A DNA stretch of 52,373 nucleotides from Alphaproteobacteria bacterium (GTDB lineage Bacteria > Pseudomonadota > Alphaproteobacteria > Caulobacterales > Maricaulaceae). The stretch lies in the NCBI GenBank assembly GCA_016124665.1, contig WGNH01000041.1:1-52373 (forward strand), written 5' to 3'. Below the pieces are notes generated by a model, which did not search any database, had not been told where the DNA came from, and saw nothing but the letters and a program-made list of their open reading frames with translations. Shown in pieces: positions 1 to 9,267 of the stretch (its first letter is position 1; the number at the start of each line of letters is the position of its first letter). The position numbers and the translations under genes were made by a program.

Positions 1-1433
<1,433 letters not shown>

Positions 1434-1566
1434 CGGATCGTTCTGTTGCCTGCCTTTGCCGATTGTGCTGGCGAGTCGATTGGATCAACCACCAAACACT
1501 TGAGAAAATTGCGAAATTCGGAGCACGCTTTCGCCGTCAAGACGCGCGCTTCTCCAGTTGCGCGCC

Positions 1567-1595
1567 CGCTTAGCATAGGGGCTTATCAGCGGCAA
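1567..1595 (-). promoter_or_regulatory. Candidate promoter of the atpHA operon
   Basis: On the minus strand TTGCCGC (1595-1589) is followed after 14 bases by GCTAAGCG (1574-1567). This resembles the Caulobacter housekeeping promoter pattern TTGACGS - 10 to 14 bases - GCTANAWC, with a weak 3' part of the -10 element. It leaves an atpH leader of about 125 bases. Prediction by pattern only. Confidence 0.4.
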
Positions 1596-1688
1596 CCCGC
1601 TTGCGTCATTATCGGCATGGCTTGATTGAAAGGCAAAAAGGCGGAAAGTGCGACCGGGGCGTTCGGCATGCACGACGGGGAGAGTGGC

Positions 1689-2798
1689 ATGCATGATATC
1701 GGGGTGATCGGCCTGGGAGCCATGGGGCTTGCCAGTGCGTGGGCGGGCGTCCGCGCGGGGGCCGCTGTCATTGCGTTCGATGCTTTCGGACCGGGCCACA
1801 CTCATGGCTCCAGCCATGGCGAAACCCGGATGATCCGGCGAATCTACAGCGAAGGGCGCGTCTATATGCCCCTGCTGGAGCAAAGCTACGCGTTATGGAG
1901 CAAACTCGAAGCCGAGTCCGGAGAGCGGCTGTTCCACCAGACAGGCGGCCTGGATATCGCGCCGGACGGTCATGCATTGCTCAATGAATCCCGCGCCTGC
2001 GCCGACACCTACAGCCGCCCCCATATCTTCATGGATTCCAGGACGGCCAATGATTGCTGGCCGGCGCTTGATCTTCCGGAAAATTGCGGGGTCATAAAAT
2101 CTCCTGAGAGCGGCGTGCTGATGAGCGATGCCGCCAACGCCGCCCTGGCCCGGCTGGCGCGTGCAGGCGGTGCGCGGCTCAACTGGAATACACCGGTCTC
2201 TTCCGTGCAACCGGACGGGGACGGATTCATGATCATCACGCCGGAGGGCAAATTCCCAGTGCGGCGGGTGATCAATGCTGCCGGCCCGTGGGCTGATGAA
2301 TTCAGCCCCGGCCTGGACGAGGTTATCCGTACAGAGCGGCAGGTGATCGGTTATTTTGACGGTCCGCCCGGTGATGTGCCGCCCTTCCAGCGTGTTCTGG
2401 ATGATGGGCGCCGCCTCTATCTTTTACCGGCCGGAACGCCGGGACGATGGAAATTCGGTCTCTATCATCACCGGCAGCAGGCCGGGCCGGAGTTTCGCGG
2501 TGCCAGTGAGGTTGATGCCGAGGACCGCCGGTTACTGACAGCCTGTCTGAATACCGTATTGCCCGGATGTCCGCCGCCTGACCGGTTCGAGGTCTGCCGC
2601 TTTACCAATACCGCCGACACGCGCTTCATCCTTGACCGGGATCCGGAACAGGCGGGCATGGTGATTCTCGCGGCCTGTTCCGGGCATGGCTACAAATTCG
2701 CGCCCGCAACGGGCGAAGCTGCCGTGGCATTGGCGCTGGATGCGCCGCTGCCGGTGGACCTGACGGCCTTCACGCTAGCGCGGCAATTGCGGCGTTAG
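1689..2798 (+). CDS. FAD-dependent amine oxidase, N-methyltryptophan/sarcosine oxidase family
   Basis: Likely a monomeric sarcosine oxidase or N-methyl-L-tryptophan oxidase (SolA-like), which demethylates N-methyl amino acids to give formaldehyde and H2O2. The dinucleotide-binding motif GLGAMGLASA is at the extreme N-terminus. CSGHGYKFAP near residue 330 holds the cysteine that binds FAD covalently in this family. The 369-residue length fits. The ATG at 1689 is chosen because GGGGAG (1677-1682) lies 6 bases upstream and the Rossmann strand starts immediately; upstream in-frame starts at 1626 and 1668 add residues with no family counterpart. Its stop overlaps the terC stop on the other strand. 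The exact substrate cannot be read from sequence. Confidence 0.85.
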   Translation: MHDIGVIGLGAMGLASAWAGVRAGAAVIAFDAFGPGHTHGSSHGETRMIRRIYSEGRVYMPLLEQSYALWSKLEAESGERLFHQTGGLDIAPDGHALLNESRACADTYSRPHIFMDSRTANDCWPALDLPENCGVIKSPESGVLMSDAANAALARLARAGGARLNWNTPVSSVQPDGDGFMIITPEGKFPVRRVINAAGPWADEFSPGLDEVIRTERQVIGYFDGPPGDVPPFQRVLDDGRRLYLLPAGTPGRWKFGLYHHRQQAGPEFRGASEVDAEDRRLLTACLNTVLPGCPPPDRFEVCRFTNTADTRFILDRDPEQAGMVILAACSGHGYKFAPATGEAAVALALDAPLPVDLTAFTLARQLRR

Positions 2799-3514
2799 GC
2801 TCTGGTCTGCCGGGCGCGGCGGGCAAGAATGTTCAACACCTCGACCAGCAGCGAGAAGGCAATGGCAAAGTAGATATAACCGCGCGGAATGTGGAAGCCG
2901 AGCCCGTCCGCGACCAGCGCCACGCCGATCAGCAAGAGGAAGGACAAAGCCAGCATTTTCGTCGTCGGATGGCGCTCGATAAAGCGGCCCACTGTTCCGG
3001 CGGCCATGATCATGACGCCAATGGCCACGACGACGGCCGCGATCATGATCGTGATGCGGTCCGTCATACCCACGGCGGTAATGATCGAATCGAGCGAGAA
3101 AACGACGTCAATCAGGGCAATCTGGGCGACGGCTCCGGTGAAGCTCGCCACGGCGATGGACGTTCCGGGCGCGTGTGCCGGCTCCATGGAGTGGTGAATC
3201 TCCAGTGTCGCTTTGACCAGCAGGAAGAGGCCGCCGCCGATCAGGATGATATCGCGCCAGGAAAAACCGTTACCGAACAGGCTGAGTATGTCGGCTTCCA
3301 GCCGCGCCAGCCAGACCAGCGTGAACAGCATGATGATGCGGAAAATGAGGGCGAGGCCCAGCCCGATCTGGCGGGCCAGGGCGCGGCGGCTCTCTTCGAG
3401 CCGCGATGCGATGACGGCGATGAAGACGATATTGTCAATGCCCAGAACGATTTCGAGGAAAGTCAGCGTGGCAAAGGCCATCCAGACTTCCGGAGATGTC
3501 AGCATTTCAATCAT
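2795..3514 (-). CDS. TerC family integral membrane protein
   Basis: Polytopic inner-membrane protein of 239 residues with about seven hydrophobic segments. The two TerC signatures are present: EIVLGIDNIVF near residue 21 and VVFSLDSIITAVGM near residue 137. Both carry the acidic and Asn/Ser residues thought to bind a metal ion. TerC proteins are linked to tellurite resistance and, in several bacteria, to Mn2+ export during metalation of exported enzymes. Nothing nearby decides between these roles. Its TAA stop shares four bases (2795-2798) with the TAG stop of the converging oxidase gene. Confidence 0.92.
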   Translation of the reverse strand: MIEMLTSPEVWMAFATLTFLEIVLGIDNIVFIAVIASRLEESRRALARQIGLGLALIFRIIMLFTLVWLARLEADILSLFGNGFSWRDIILIGGGLFLLVKATLEIHHSMEPAHAPGTSIAVASFTGAVAQIALIDVVFSLDSIITAVGMTDRITIMIAAVVVAIGVMIMAAGTVGRFIERHPTTKMLALSFLLLIGVALVADGLGFHIPRGYIYFAIAFSLLVEVLNILARRARQTRA

Positions 3515-3532
3515 CGCGCATCGCCGTGCCGG

Positions 3533-5716
3533 TCAAACAAAACTGTAGGGTTCAATATCTATTGTAACGCGGACCGATGAAACCGGTTTCATGTTTTTCT
3601 TCCACGCCCACAGCCAGGCTGAAAGATCGACATCCCGGTCGGCGCGGACCAGCAGGCGGCGGCGGTGCCAGCCGCGCACCATGCCATAGCGTGGCTCCGC
3701 CGGGCCCCATATCTTTATGCCGTCCGCATCGGGCGCGTTCCGGGCCCAGTCTTTTGCGACCGCATCGGCCTGTGACGGGTCCTTCGAGGAAATGATGATC
3801 GCCGCCAGACGTCCATAGGGCGGCAGGCCCAGGGCTTCACGGGCCATGGTTTCGGCCTCCATGAAGCGGTCACGGTCCCCGGCCACCAGAGCGGCGATGG
3901 CGTCATGCTCCGGATCATGGGTCTGCAGCAGCGCCCGCCCGGGCCGATCAGCGCGGCCGGCCCGGCCAGCCACCTGCACCAGGGTCTGATAGGTCCGCTC
4001 GCCAGCGCGCGGATCACCACCCGCGAGGCCGAGATCGGCATCGACCACACCGATCAGGGTGAGATTCAGGAAGTTGTGACCCTTGGCCGCGATCTGGGTG
4101 CCGACCAGAATGTCAATCTCGCCGCGTTCCATGCGATCGATCAGCGCCAACAGTTTTTCGGCGGAATGGGCGGTGTCGGAGGAGAGGATTTCGACCTTGG
4201 CCTCCGGGAAACGGACCCGGGCCTCTTCGGCCACTCGCTCGACGCCCGGCCCGACACTGGTCAGGGAATCGATGGCCCCGCATTCCGGGCATTTGTCCGG
4301 ACGCGGCATGGAAAACCCCGTCAGATGACAGATCAGCCGCCCGGTATAGCGGTGCTCGGTGAGATAGGCGTCGACCTCGGGCGATTTCATCCGGTGACCG
4401 CAATCGCGGCACAGGACCAGCGGCGCATAGCCCCGGCGATTGAGATAGAGCAGGACCTGCTCGCCGCGGCCGAGCGTTTCGGCCATGGCCTCGACCAGCG
4501 GATCGGAGAGCCACAGCCCCCGTTGAGGCCGGTGCTGGCGCAGATCAATCGTGGTGACATCAGGCAGGACCGCCTTTCCGATGCGGTCAGGCAGCTGGAT
4601 ATAGGCATAGCGCCCGGCCCGGGCATTCGCGAGGCTTTCAATCGAGGGCGTCGCCGAGGCCAGAATGACCGCCGCTCTTGAGGCGCGGGCGCGCACAACG
4701 GCCAGATCGCGGGCCTGATAATGCAGCCCGTCGCCCTGTTTATAGGTCGCATCATGTTCTTCATCGACCACGATGAGGCGCAGATTCTGGAAAGGCAGGA
4801 AGAGCGCCGAGCGCGCGCCGATGACAATGCGGGCGCGATTTTCATTGACCTCGCGCCAGATGCGGCGGCGCTCTTTCGGCCCCTGACCGGAATGCCAGAG
4901 AGCCGGTCCGGCGCGGAAGCGCTCCATGAAACGGGCGGTCACCGCACGGGTCAGGGCGATCTCGGGCAGGAGGACGAGGATCTGGGCGTCGCTATCCTGC
5001 CGCAGCGCATGGGCAATCGCGTCAAAATAGACCTCCGTCTTGCCCGAACCGGTCACGCCATCAAGCAAGGCGGCCTGAAACCCACCGGCGTTGATCATGC
5101 GCTTGAGCTGATTGGCGGCCTCGGCCTGTTGTGGGACCAGTTCGACACCCGGCCCGTCGGGATCGGGCGCTTCAAACGGCGGGTCGGCCGGTCGCTCGAT
5201 CCGAGTGAGTCCGCCTGCCTTGGCTAGGCCGGTAACGACACCGGGCGTCACGCCGGCCAGCCGCGCCAGTTCCGCGGCACTGTCCGGACCATGATCGAGC
5301 ACGGCGCGCAGAACCCTCTCTCGCGCTTCAGTCATACGTGTGGGGCGTTCAGCGGCCGCCTCAAACCGCAGCTCGGTGGGCGATGGCATGAGCGAATCCT
5401 CGCTCCGCAACACCATGCGCAGAATGATGCCCGGCCATTGCACCAGATAGCGCGCCGACCAGTTCACGAACTCGATCATCGCTTCGGAAAGCGGCGGCGC
5501 ATCATAAACGCTTTCCACACTTTTCAGATTGCGGCTGCCATCATCGGAGGTCAGCGCCCAGACCACACCACGTGCCGAGCGTTTGCCCAAAGGCGCCCGG
5601 ACATGATCGCCGACACGCAGCTCCATATCTTCGGGCACCGCATAATCGAACGGTTCCGGCAGGGGCATCGGAAACAGTATGGACGCCTTGGCTTTGAGGG
5701 TGGGCGCGCGACTCAT
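3533..5716 (-). CDS. priA: Primosomal replication restart helicase PriA
   Basis: Superfamily 2 helicase that recognises stalled forks and D-loops and reloads the replicative helicase. At 727 residues it has full length: N-terminal 3'-DNA-binding domain (1-105), Walker A TGSGKT (222-227), DEEH box (318-321), then the zinc-binding insertion and helicase lobe 2 (GTQIAAKGHNF). The zinc region keeps only Cys436, Cys439, Cys463, Cys476 and Cys479. Where E. coli PriA has eight cysteines, this one has Ser445, Val448 and Thr466 at three of them, so at most one normal zinc site can form. It lies 18 bases upstream of terC in the same direction and diverges from DUF484-xerC. Confidence 0.97.
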   Translation of the reverse strand: MSRAPTLKAKASILFPMPLPEPFDYAVPEDMELRVGDHVRAPLGKRSARGVVWALTSDDGSRNLKSVESVYDAPPLSEAMIEFVNWSARYLVQWPGIILRMVLRSEDSLMPSPTELRFEAAAERPTRMTEARERVLRAVLDHGPDSAAELARLAGVTPGVVTGLAKAGGLTRIERPADPPFEAPDPDGPGVELVPQQAEAANQLKRMINAGGFQAALLDGVTGSGKTEVYFDAIAHALRQDSDAQILVLLPEIALTRAVTARFMERFRAGPALWHSGQGPKERRRIWREVNENRARIVIGARSALFLPFQNLRLIVVDEEHDATYKQGDGLHYQARDLAVVRARASRAAVILASATPSIESLANARAGRYAYIQLPDRIGKAVLPDVTTIDLRQHRPQRGLWLSDPLVEAMAETLGRGEQVLLYLNRRGYAPLVLCRDCGHRMKSPEVDAYLTEHRYTGRLICHLTGFSMPRPDKCPECGAIDSLTSVGPGVERVAEEARVRFPEAKVEILSSDTAHSAEKLLALIDRMERGEIDILVGTQIAAKGHNFLNLTLIGVVDADLGLAGGDPRAGERTYQTLVQVAGRAGRADRPGRALLQTHDPEHDAIAALVAGDRDRFMEAETMAREALGLPPYGRLAAIIISSKDPSQADAVAKDWARNAPDADGIKIWGPAEPRYGMVRGWHRRRLLVRADRDVDLSAWLWAWKKNMKPVSSVRVTIDIEPYSFV

Positions 5717-5780
5717 GGAGCCTATAGTGAGCGCTCGACCTGCTTCTGCAAATGCTTTTGCCCGCGTTTACGGAACGCCA

Positions 5781-5803
5781 AGGCCTGTCTGCTAGACAGG
5801 CCT
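5781..5803. other. Perfect 10-bp inverted repeat between divergent priA and DUF484 genes
   Basis: AGGCCTGTCT (5781-5790), loop GCT, AGACAGGCCT (5794-5803). It lies 65 bases upstream of priA and 32 bases upstream of the DUF484 start, so it ends no known transcript and is better read as an operator or a cruciform. A smaller hairpin ATCCG-AAAA-CGGAT follows at 5812-5825, just ahead of the DUF484 ribosome-binding region. Confidence 0.5.
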
Positions 5804-5834
5804 CAATACAAATCCGAAAACGGATGGTGGGACA

Positions 5835-6518
5835 TTGACAGATTTTACGACACAGCCGGGCGCTGCGCCCGATGCGATGGATCGCGCCATGCTGCGCCAG
5901 ATGCTGATAGAAAACCCGGACTGGGTCCGTGAGGATGCCGAATTGCTCTCGCATATCGCCGGGGCAGCGGCGGCTGAGGGTGTGGCCGATCTCGGATTCG
6001 TGGTGCGCGAGAAACTTCTGCACGAGGTCCGGACGCTGAAACAGCAGCAGCGCGCCATCGCCGACCATGCTCGCAACAATCTGGCATTGCTGGCACGGAC
6101 GCAGGCCTTTGTGCTGTCGCTGATGGAATGTGACGATCTGGATGCACTGGATTACACGCTGGCCTGGGAAGCTTCGGCGGCGTTGGGCGTCGATAAGGTC
6201 CGTCTGTTCCTGGAAGGCGGAACACCGATGATTGTCTCGGAATCGATTCACGCCTGCGGGTACGGGCTGGCGGACGAGTTGCTGGGCGATGAAAATGATT
6301 TCACCGGTGCCTGCGCGCCGCGGACCTCGCGCACGCTGTATGGTACAGACATGGGCAGCCATGCCCTGTGCCGGATCCATGTGTCGGGGCGCACGGGCCT
6401 GCTCGCTTTGGCGGCGAGCGAGGCCGATCAGTTTCATTCCGGACAGGGCACGGAAATCCTCAACTTTACGGCCCGCGCCGTTGAACGCCTGCTGGATCGA
6501 TGGCTGAGCGCGATCTGA
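5835..6518 (+). CDS. DUF484 family protein (GAF-like)
   Basis: Protein of 227 residues of the DUF484 family, which usually sits directly upstream of xerC. The central part (about 90-220) has a GAF-like pattern, and the N-terminal 90 residues are helical and charged (REKLLHEVRTLKQQQRAIADH), probably a coiled coil. The molecular role is unknown. The start is a TTG at 5835 preceded closely by GGTGGG; the first in-frame ATG, at 5877, would remove 14 poorly conserved residues and is a real alternative. The gene overlaps xerC by 19 bases, so translation is probably coupled. Confidence 0.88.
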   Translation: MTDFTTQPGAAPDAMDRAMLRQMLIENPDWVREDAELLSHIAGAAAAEGVADLGFVVREKLLHEVRTLKQQQRAIADHARNNLALLARTQAFVLSLMECDDLDALDYTLAWEASAALGVDKVRLFLEGGTPMIVSESIHACGYGLADELLGDENDFTGACAPRTSRTLYGTDMGSHALCRIHVSGRTGLLALAASEADQFHSGQGTEILNFTARAVERLLDRWLSAI

Positions 6519-7435
6519 CCCTTTCCGCCGATGACGCGCTGAAGGACTGGCTGGGCTATCTGGCGGGGGAAAAACGCTACAGCCCGAAAACGCTGGAAAG
6601 CTATGGACGGGATGTCTCGGCCTTTCTCGACTTTCAATTCGCCCATCGCGGCGAACGCCTGACTCTTCGACACCTCGGCGATCTCAAGGCCACCGACTTT
6701 CGCGCCTGGCTGGCCGATCGGCGGCGTGATGGCGTCTCCGCCCGTTCGCTGGCGCGGTTCCTTTCGTCAGTGCGCAGTTTCTATCGCTATCTGGAACAGC
6801 GCTGCGGTGTATCCTGCAGCGCGCTCGGGCTCGTCGAAACGCCCAAAGTCCCGCGCGGCCTGCCCAAGCCGGTGAGCACGGATGCGGCCCGTCAGATGAT
6901 TGCCGAGACTGGTGCGCGTGACATGCCGGACTGGATCGCCGCCCGCGACGCGGCGGTTCTGCTTCTGCTCTATGGATGCGGGCTGCGGATCAGCGAAGCG
7001 CTGGCGATCACGGTGGAGGACTTGCCACTCGGCGATGTCTTGCGCGTGACCGGCAAGGGCCAGAAAACGCGGCTGGTGCCCGTCCTGCCGGCCGTCCGCG
7101 AGGCGATGGCGGCGTATGCCGCGCTCAGCCCGCTCAGCCCGGATCCCGGCGAGCCGGTCTTTCGTGCCGTGCGGGGCGGGGCACTCGGCGCGCGCGCAGT
7201 ACAGGAGTTGGTGGTCAATCTGCGGTCCCGCCTCGGACTGCCGGCCAGTGCGACACCGCATTCCCTGCGCCACAGCTTTGCCACCCACCTTCTGGCGGGC
7301 GGCGGCGATTTGCGCACGATTCAGGAATTGCTGGGACATGCCAGCCTGTCGACCACGCAGGTTTATGCCGCGGTTGAAGGCGCGCATCTGACGGCGGTTC
7401 ATGCCGCTGCGCATCCGCGTGCGAGACGGCGCTGA
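6500..7435 (+). CDS. xerC: Tyrosine recombinase XerC
   Basis: Site-specific recombinase that resolves chromosome dimers at dif together with XerD. Full length at 311 residues. The N-terminal SAM-like core-binding domain covers about 8-105. Catalytic residues are visible: Arg163 (GLRISEA), Lys186 (TGKGQKTR), His254 and Arg257 (HSLRHSF), His280 (LGHASLSTTQ) and the nucleophile Tyr289 (VYA). Pairing with an upstream DUF484 gene is the usual xerC context in Proteobacteria and favours XerC over XerD. The ATG at 6500 lies inside the end of the DUF484 gene. No clear terminator follows. Confidence 0.96.
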   Translation: MAERDLTLSADDALKDWLGYLAGEKRYSPKTLESYGRDVSAFLDFQFAHRGERLTLRHLGDLKATDFRAWLADRRRDGVSARSLARFLSSVRSFYRYLEQRCGVSCSALGLVETPKVPRGLPKPVSTDAARQMIAETGARDMPDWIAARDAAVLLLLYGCGLRISEALAITVEDLPLGDVLRVTGKGQKTRLVPVLPAVREAMAAYAALSPLSPDPGEPVFRAVRGGALGARAVQELVVNLRSRLGLPASATPHSLRHSFATHLLAGGGDLRTIQELLGHASLSTTQVYAAVEGAHLTAVHAAAHPRARRR

Positions 7436-7593
7436 GACCGAGATTGCCCTGACTTGCCCTTGCCCCGGGCCTGCTGCCCCTCTCTCTATCAGGCTCCACC
7501 CGGAAAGCAGTGCTACCAGCCGTGCCGGCCGCGTTTTCAGACTCGCCCGGCCTCGCCTTTTCTCCTCCTTCCGTCCGCCGCTTCTCACCCCTC

Positions 7594-7633
7594 TTGCATC
7601 CCGCTCCATATCTGTTACTTTGATTTTTAAAGT
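7594..7633 (+). promoter_or_regulatory. Candidate promoter and dyad upstream of the membrane protein/HTH pair
   Basis: TTGCAT (7594-7599), 16 bases, then TACTTT (7616-7621) can serve as -35 and -10. ACTTT (7617-7621) and AAAGT (7629-7633) form a small dyad over the -10, which could be the site of the regulator encoded by the second gene. The rest of the 213-base gap after xerC is C-rich with no other feature. Pattern only. Confidence 0.35.
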
Positions 7634-7648
7634 TCTTTGGAGGAAATA

Positions 7649-8269
7649 ATGACAGACACAAACAAGCCGGATCTGAACTATCTGCGCAACGTGGCCGAAT
7701 CCGGCGAACAGGCTCCGCTGATCGGCGGGCGATTTCTGGTGATTTGGGGTGGACTTGCCGTCATCGCGTGTGTGGCGCACTGGGCGATTCTGGCGGGTGT
7801 GATTCCGGTCGAGCCCCAATATGTCGGGGCCGTCTGGCTGGGTTATGGCGTCATTGGATTGTTGGCCAATTTCGTTGCGGCCCGTGGATTATCGGGCAAA
7901 CCCGGCATCGGCTCGATCGGGAACCGCGTGAACCGTGTCACCTGGCAATATGTCGGAATTGGTATCGGCCTGTATTTCGCGGGCGTTGTGTTTTCCGTGA
8001 CCGCACTCGATGCCTCACCCGTCCTGTTCGATTCCATCCTGACGATTGCCTTGTTCGGATATTCCATCGCCTTTGCCGTCACGGCTGCCATCTCCTCTGA
8101 AAAATGGCTGTACGGACCGGCCTGGATGTCGATTGCCGGGGCCGCTTTTTCGCCGGCGTTTTACGGCCGGCCCGAGCTTTATCTTCTGATCGCAGCAATC
8201 ATTCTGTTTGCGGCGGTCGTGCCGGGAATACGGATGATGGGCAAGGAGCCCGCTTCCAGCGATGAATGA
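7649..8269 (+). CDS. Six-pass membrane protein of unknown function
   Basis: Protein of 206 residues with six predicted membrane spans (about 29-50, 58-79, 99-118, 127-148, 152-170 and 175-195) after a polar N-terminus. No enzyme motif is recognised. The ATG at 7649 is fixed by GGAGG at 7639-7643; the longer TTG start at 7637 would bury that site. It overlaps the following winged-helix regulator by 8 bases. Pairs of a small membrane protein and an HTH_34-type regulator recur in proteobacteria; by analogy this protein may be the regulated target or may hold the regulator at the membrane, but that is inference. Confidence 0.8.
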   Translation: MTDTNKPDLNYLRNVAESGEQAPLIGGRFLVIWGGLAVIACVAHWAILAGVIPVEPQYVGAVWLGYGVIGLLANFVAARGLSGKPGIGSIGNRVNRVTWQYVGIGIGLYFAGVVFSVTALDASPVLFDSILTIALFGYSIAFAVTAAISSEKWLYGPAWMSIAGAAFSPAFYGRPELYLLIAAIILFAAVVPGIRMMGKEPASSDE

Positions 8270-8564
8270 GTCCGACTTCAACGCCGCCGCACTGGACGAA
8301 ATCATTCACGGCAAATTGCGTCTGGGCATCATGGCCTATCTGTCAGCGGTCGAGCAGGCCAGCTTCACCGAGCTGAAACAGAAGACGGACGCGTCCGACG
8401 GCAATCTGTCTGTCCATATGCGCAAGCTGGAAGAGGCGGGCTATGTCTCGGTCGAGAAGCGGTTTGCCGGACGGCGGCCGCTGACGACGCTGAAACTCAC
8501 TGCAGCCGGACGCAAGGCCTGGATCGCCTATCTGGATGAATTGCGGCGGCTGACCGGCGGTTAG
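8262..8564 (+). CDS. Winged-helix transcriptional regulator (HTH_34/MarR-like)
   Basis: Compact 100-residue DNA-binding protein consisting almost only of a winged helix. LDEIIHGKLRLGIMAYLSAVE is helix 1. TELKQKTDASDGNLSVHMRKLEEAGYV is the helix-turn-helix, and SVEKRFAGRRPLTTLKLTAAG is the wing. The pattern matches the HTH_34 group of MarR/ArsR-like regulators. No metal-binding cysteines are present and the ligand is unknown. It is translationally coupled to the membrane protein upstream and may control their shared promoter. Its TAG stop overlaps the stop of the converging acetyltransferase gene by four bases. Confidence 0.88.
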   Translation: MNESDFNAAALDEIIHGKLRLGIMAYLSAVEQASFTELKQKTDASDGNLSVHMRKLEEAGYVSVEKRFAGRRPLTTLKLTAAGRKAWIAYLDELRRLTGG

Positions 8565-9106
8565 GCCGCGGCCCGTTCCGGCTGCAGGGCGAAACGGACG
8601 ATTTTCACGCCATCTTTCTCGCGTGTGCCGGTCTCGGAAAATCCGGCCTTTTCCAGCACGCGCTGCGAGGCGATGAGGTGCGGCAGGGTATCGGCAATCA
8701 CTTCCCGGACCTGCCCGGTGGAAAATGCCCAGTCCACCAAAGCCTGCACCGCTTCGGTCGCCAGCCCCTGCTCGCGGAAAGAGGTCAGCATGGAATAGCC
8801 GATCTCGACACTGCCTTTTTCATCCGGCGGGCCCTTGAAGCCACCGCCGCCAACAAGCCGATCCTTGCCACCAACAAAATCCGGCCAGATAAAGACCCAG
8901 AAATACCAGCCGGCATCATCCGGATTGGCCTTCAACCGGTCCTCTGTCCATTCCATGGCGGCCCTGTCCATATGGTCCGGCGGCCAGCTGGCCTCGGACT
9001 GAACATTGAGTGCAGCGAAAAAGGCGGCCGGATCCCGTGTTTGTAATCCCGCCAGCCGCGCATCGAGCGCCACCAGTTTCAACCGGTCTGCCTTGACGTC
9101 CAGCAT
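8561..9106 (-). CDS. GNAT family N-acetyltransferase
   Basis: Acetyl-CoA-dependent acetyltransferase of the RimJ/RimL-like subgroup, 181 residues. The acetyl-CoA loop is seen as SFREQGLATEAVQALVDWAF, with the preceding strand EIGYSML and the C-terminal RVLEKAGFSETGT typical of GNATs. The acceptor, protein or small molecule, is not predictable. The ATG at 9106 is preferred over a TTG at 9124: it begins in front of LDVKADRLKLVALD and has AGGA about 8 bases upstream. No clear promoter was found in the 161-base gap to lpdA. Confidence 0.88.
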   Translation of the reverse strand: MLDVKADRLKLVALDARLAGLQTRDPAAFFAALNVQSEASWPPDHMDRAAMEWTEDRLKANPDDAGWYFWVFIWPDFVGGKDRLVGGGGFKGPPDEKGSVEIGYSMLTSFREQGLATEAVQALVDWAFSTGQVREVIADTLPHLIASQRVLEKAGFSETGTREKDGVKIVRFALQPERAAA

Positions 9107-9267
9107 AAGGAATATCCTGCACAATCAGCGGCCCGCCTTGTGCGCACCGCAGCCAATTTTCAATGTCCGGTCACGGATCAATCCGCCGCTGAAACGGTGA
9201 TCCGGCAACATCCAATATAGCATGAATTGCTGATTCGCGGCCTGAACTTTTCGTCAGACAGGCGCTT

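Noticed and set aside
2891-3580. 229-residue plus-strand frame rich in Asp, Gln and Arg over terC
   Set aside because: Antisense of membrane-protein codons gives such composition. TerC on the other strand is certain and this frame has no start signal.
9175-9203. GGATCA/TGATCC inverted repeat upstream of the acetyltransferase
   Set aside because: Only 6 bp with a 17-base loop; expected by chance in this length of sequence.
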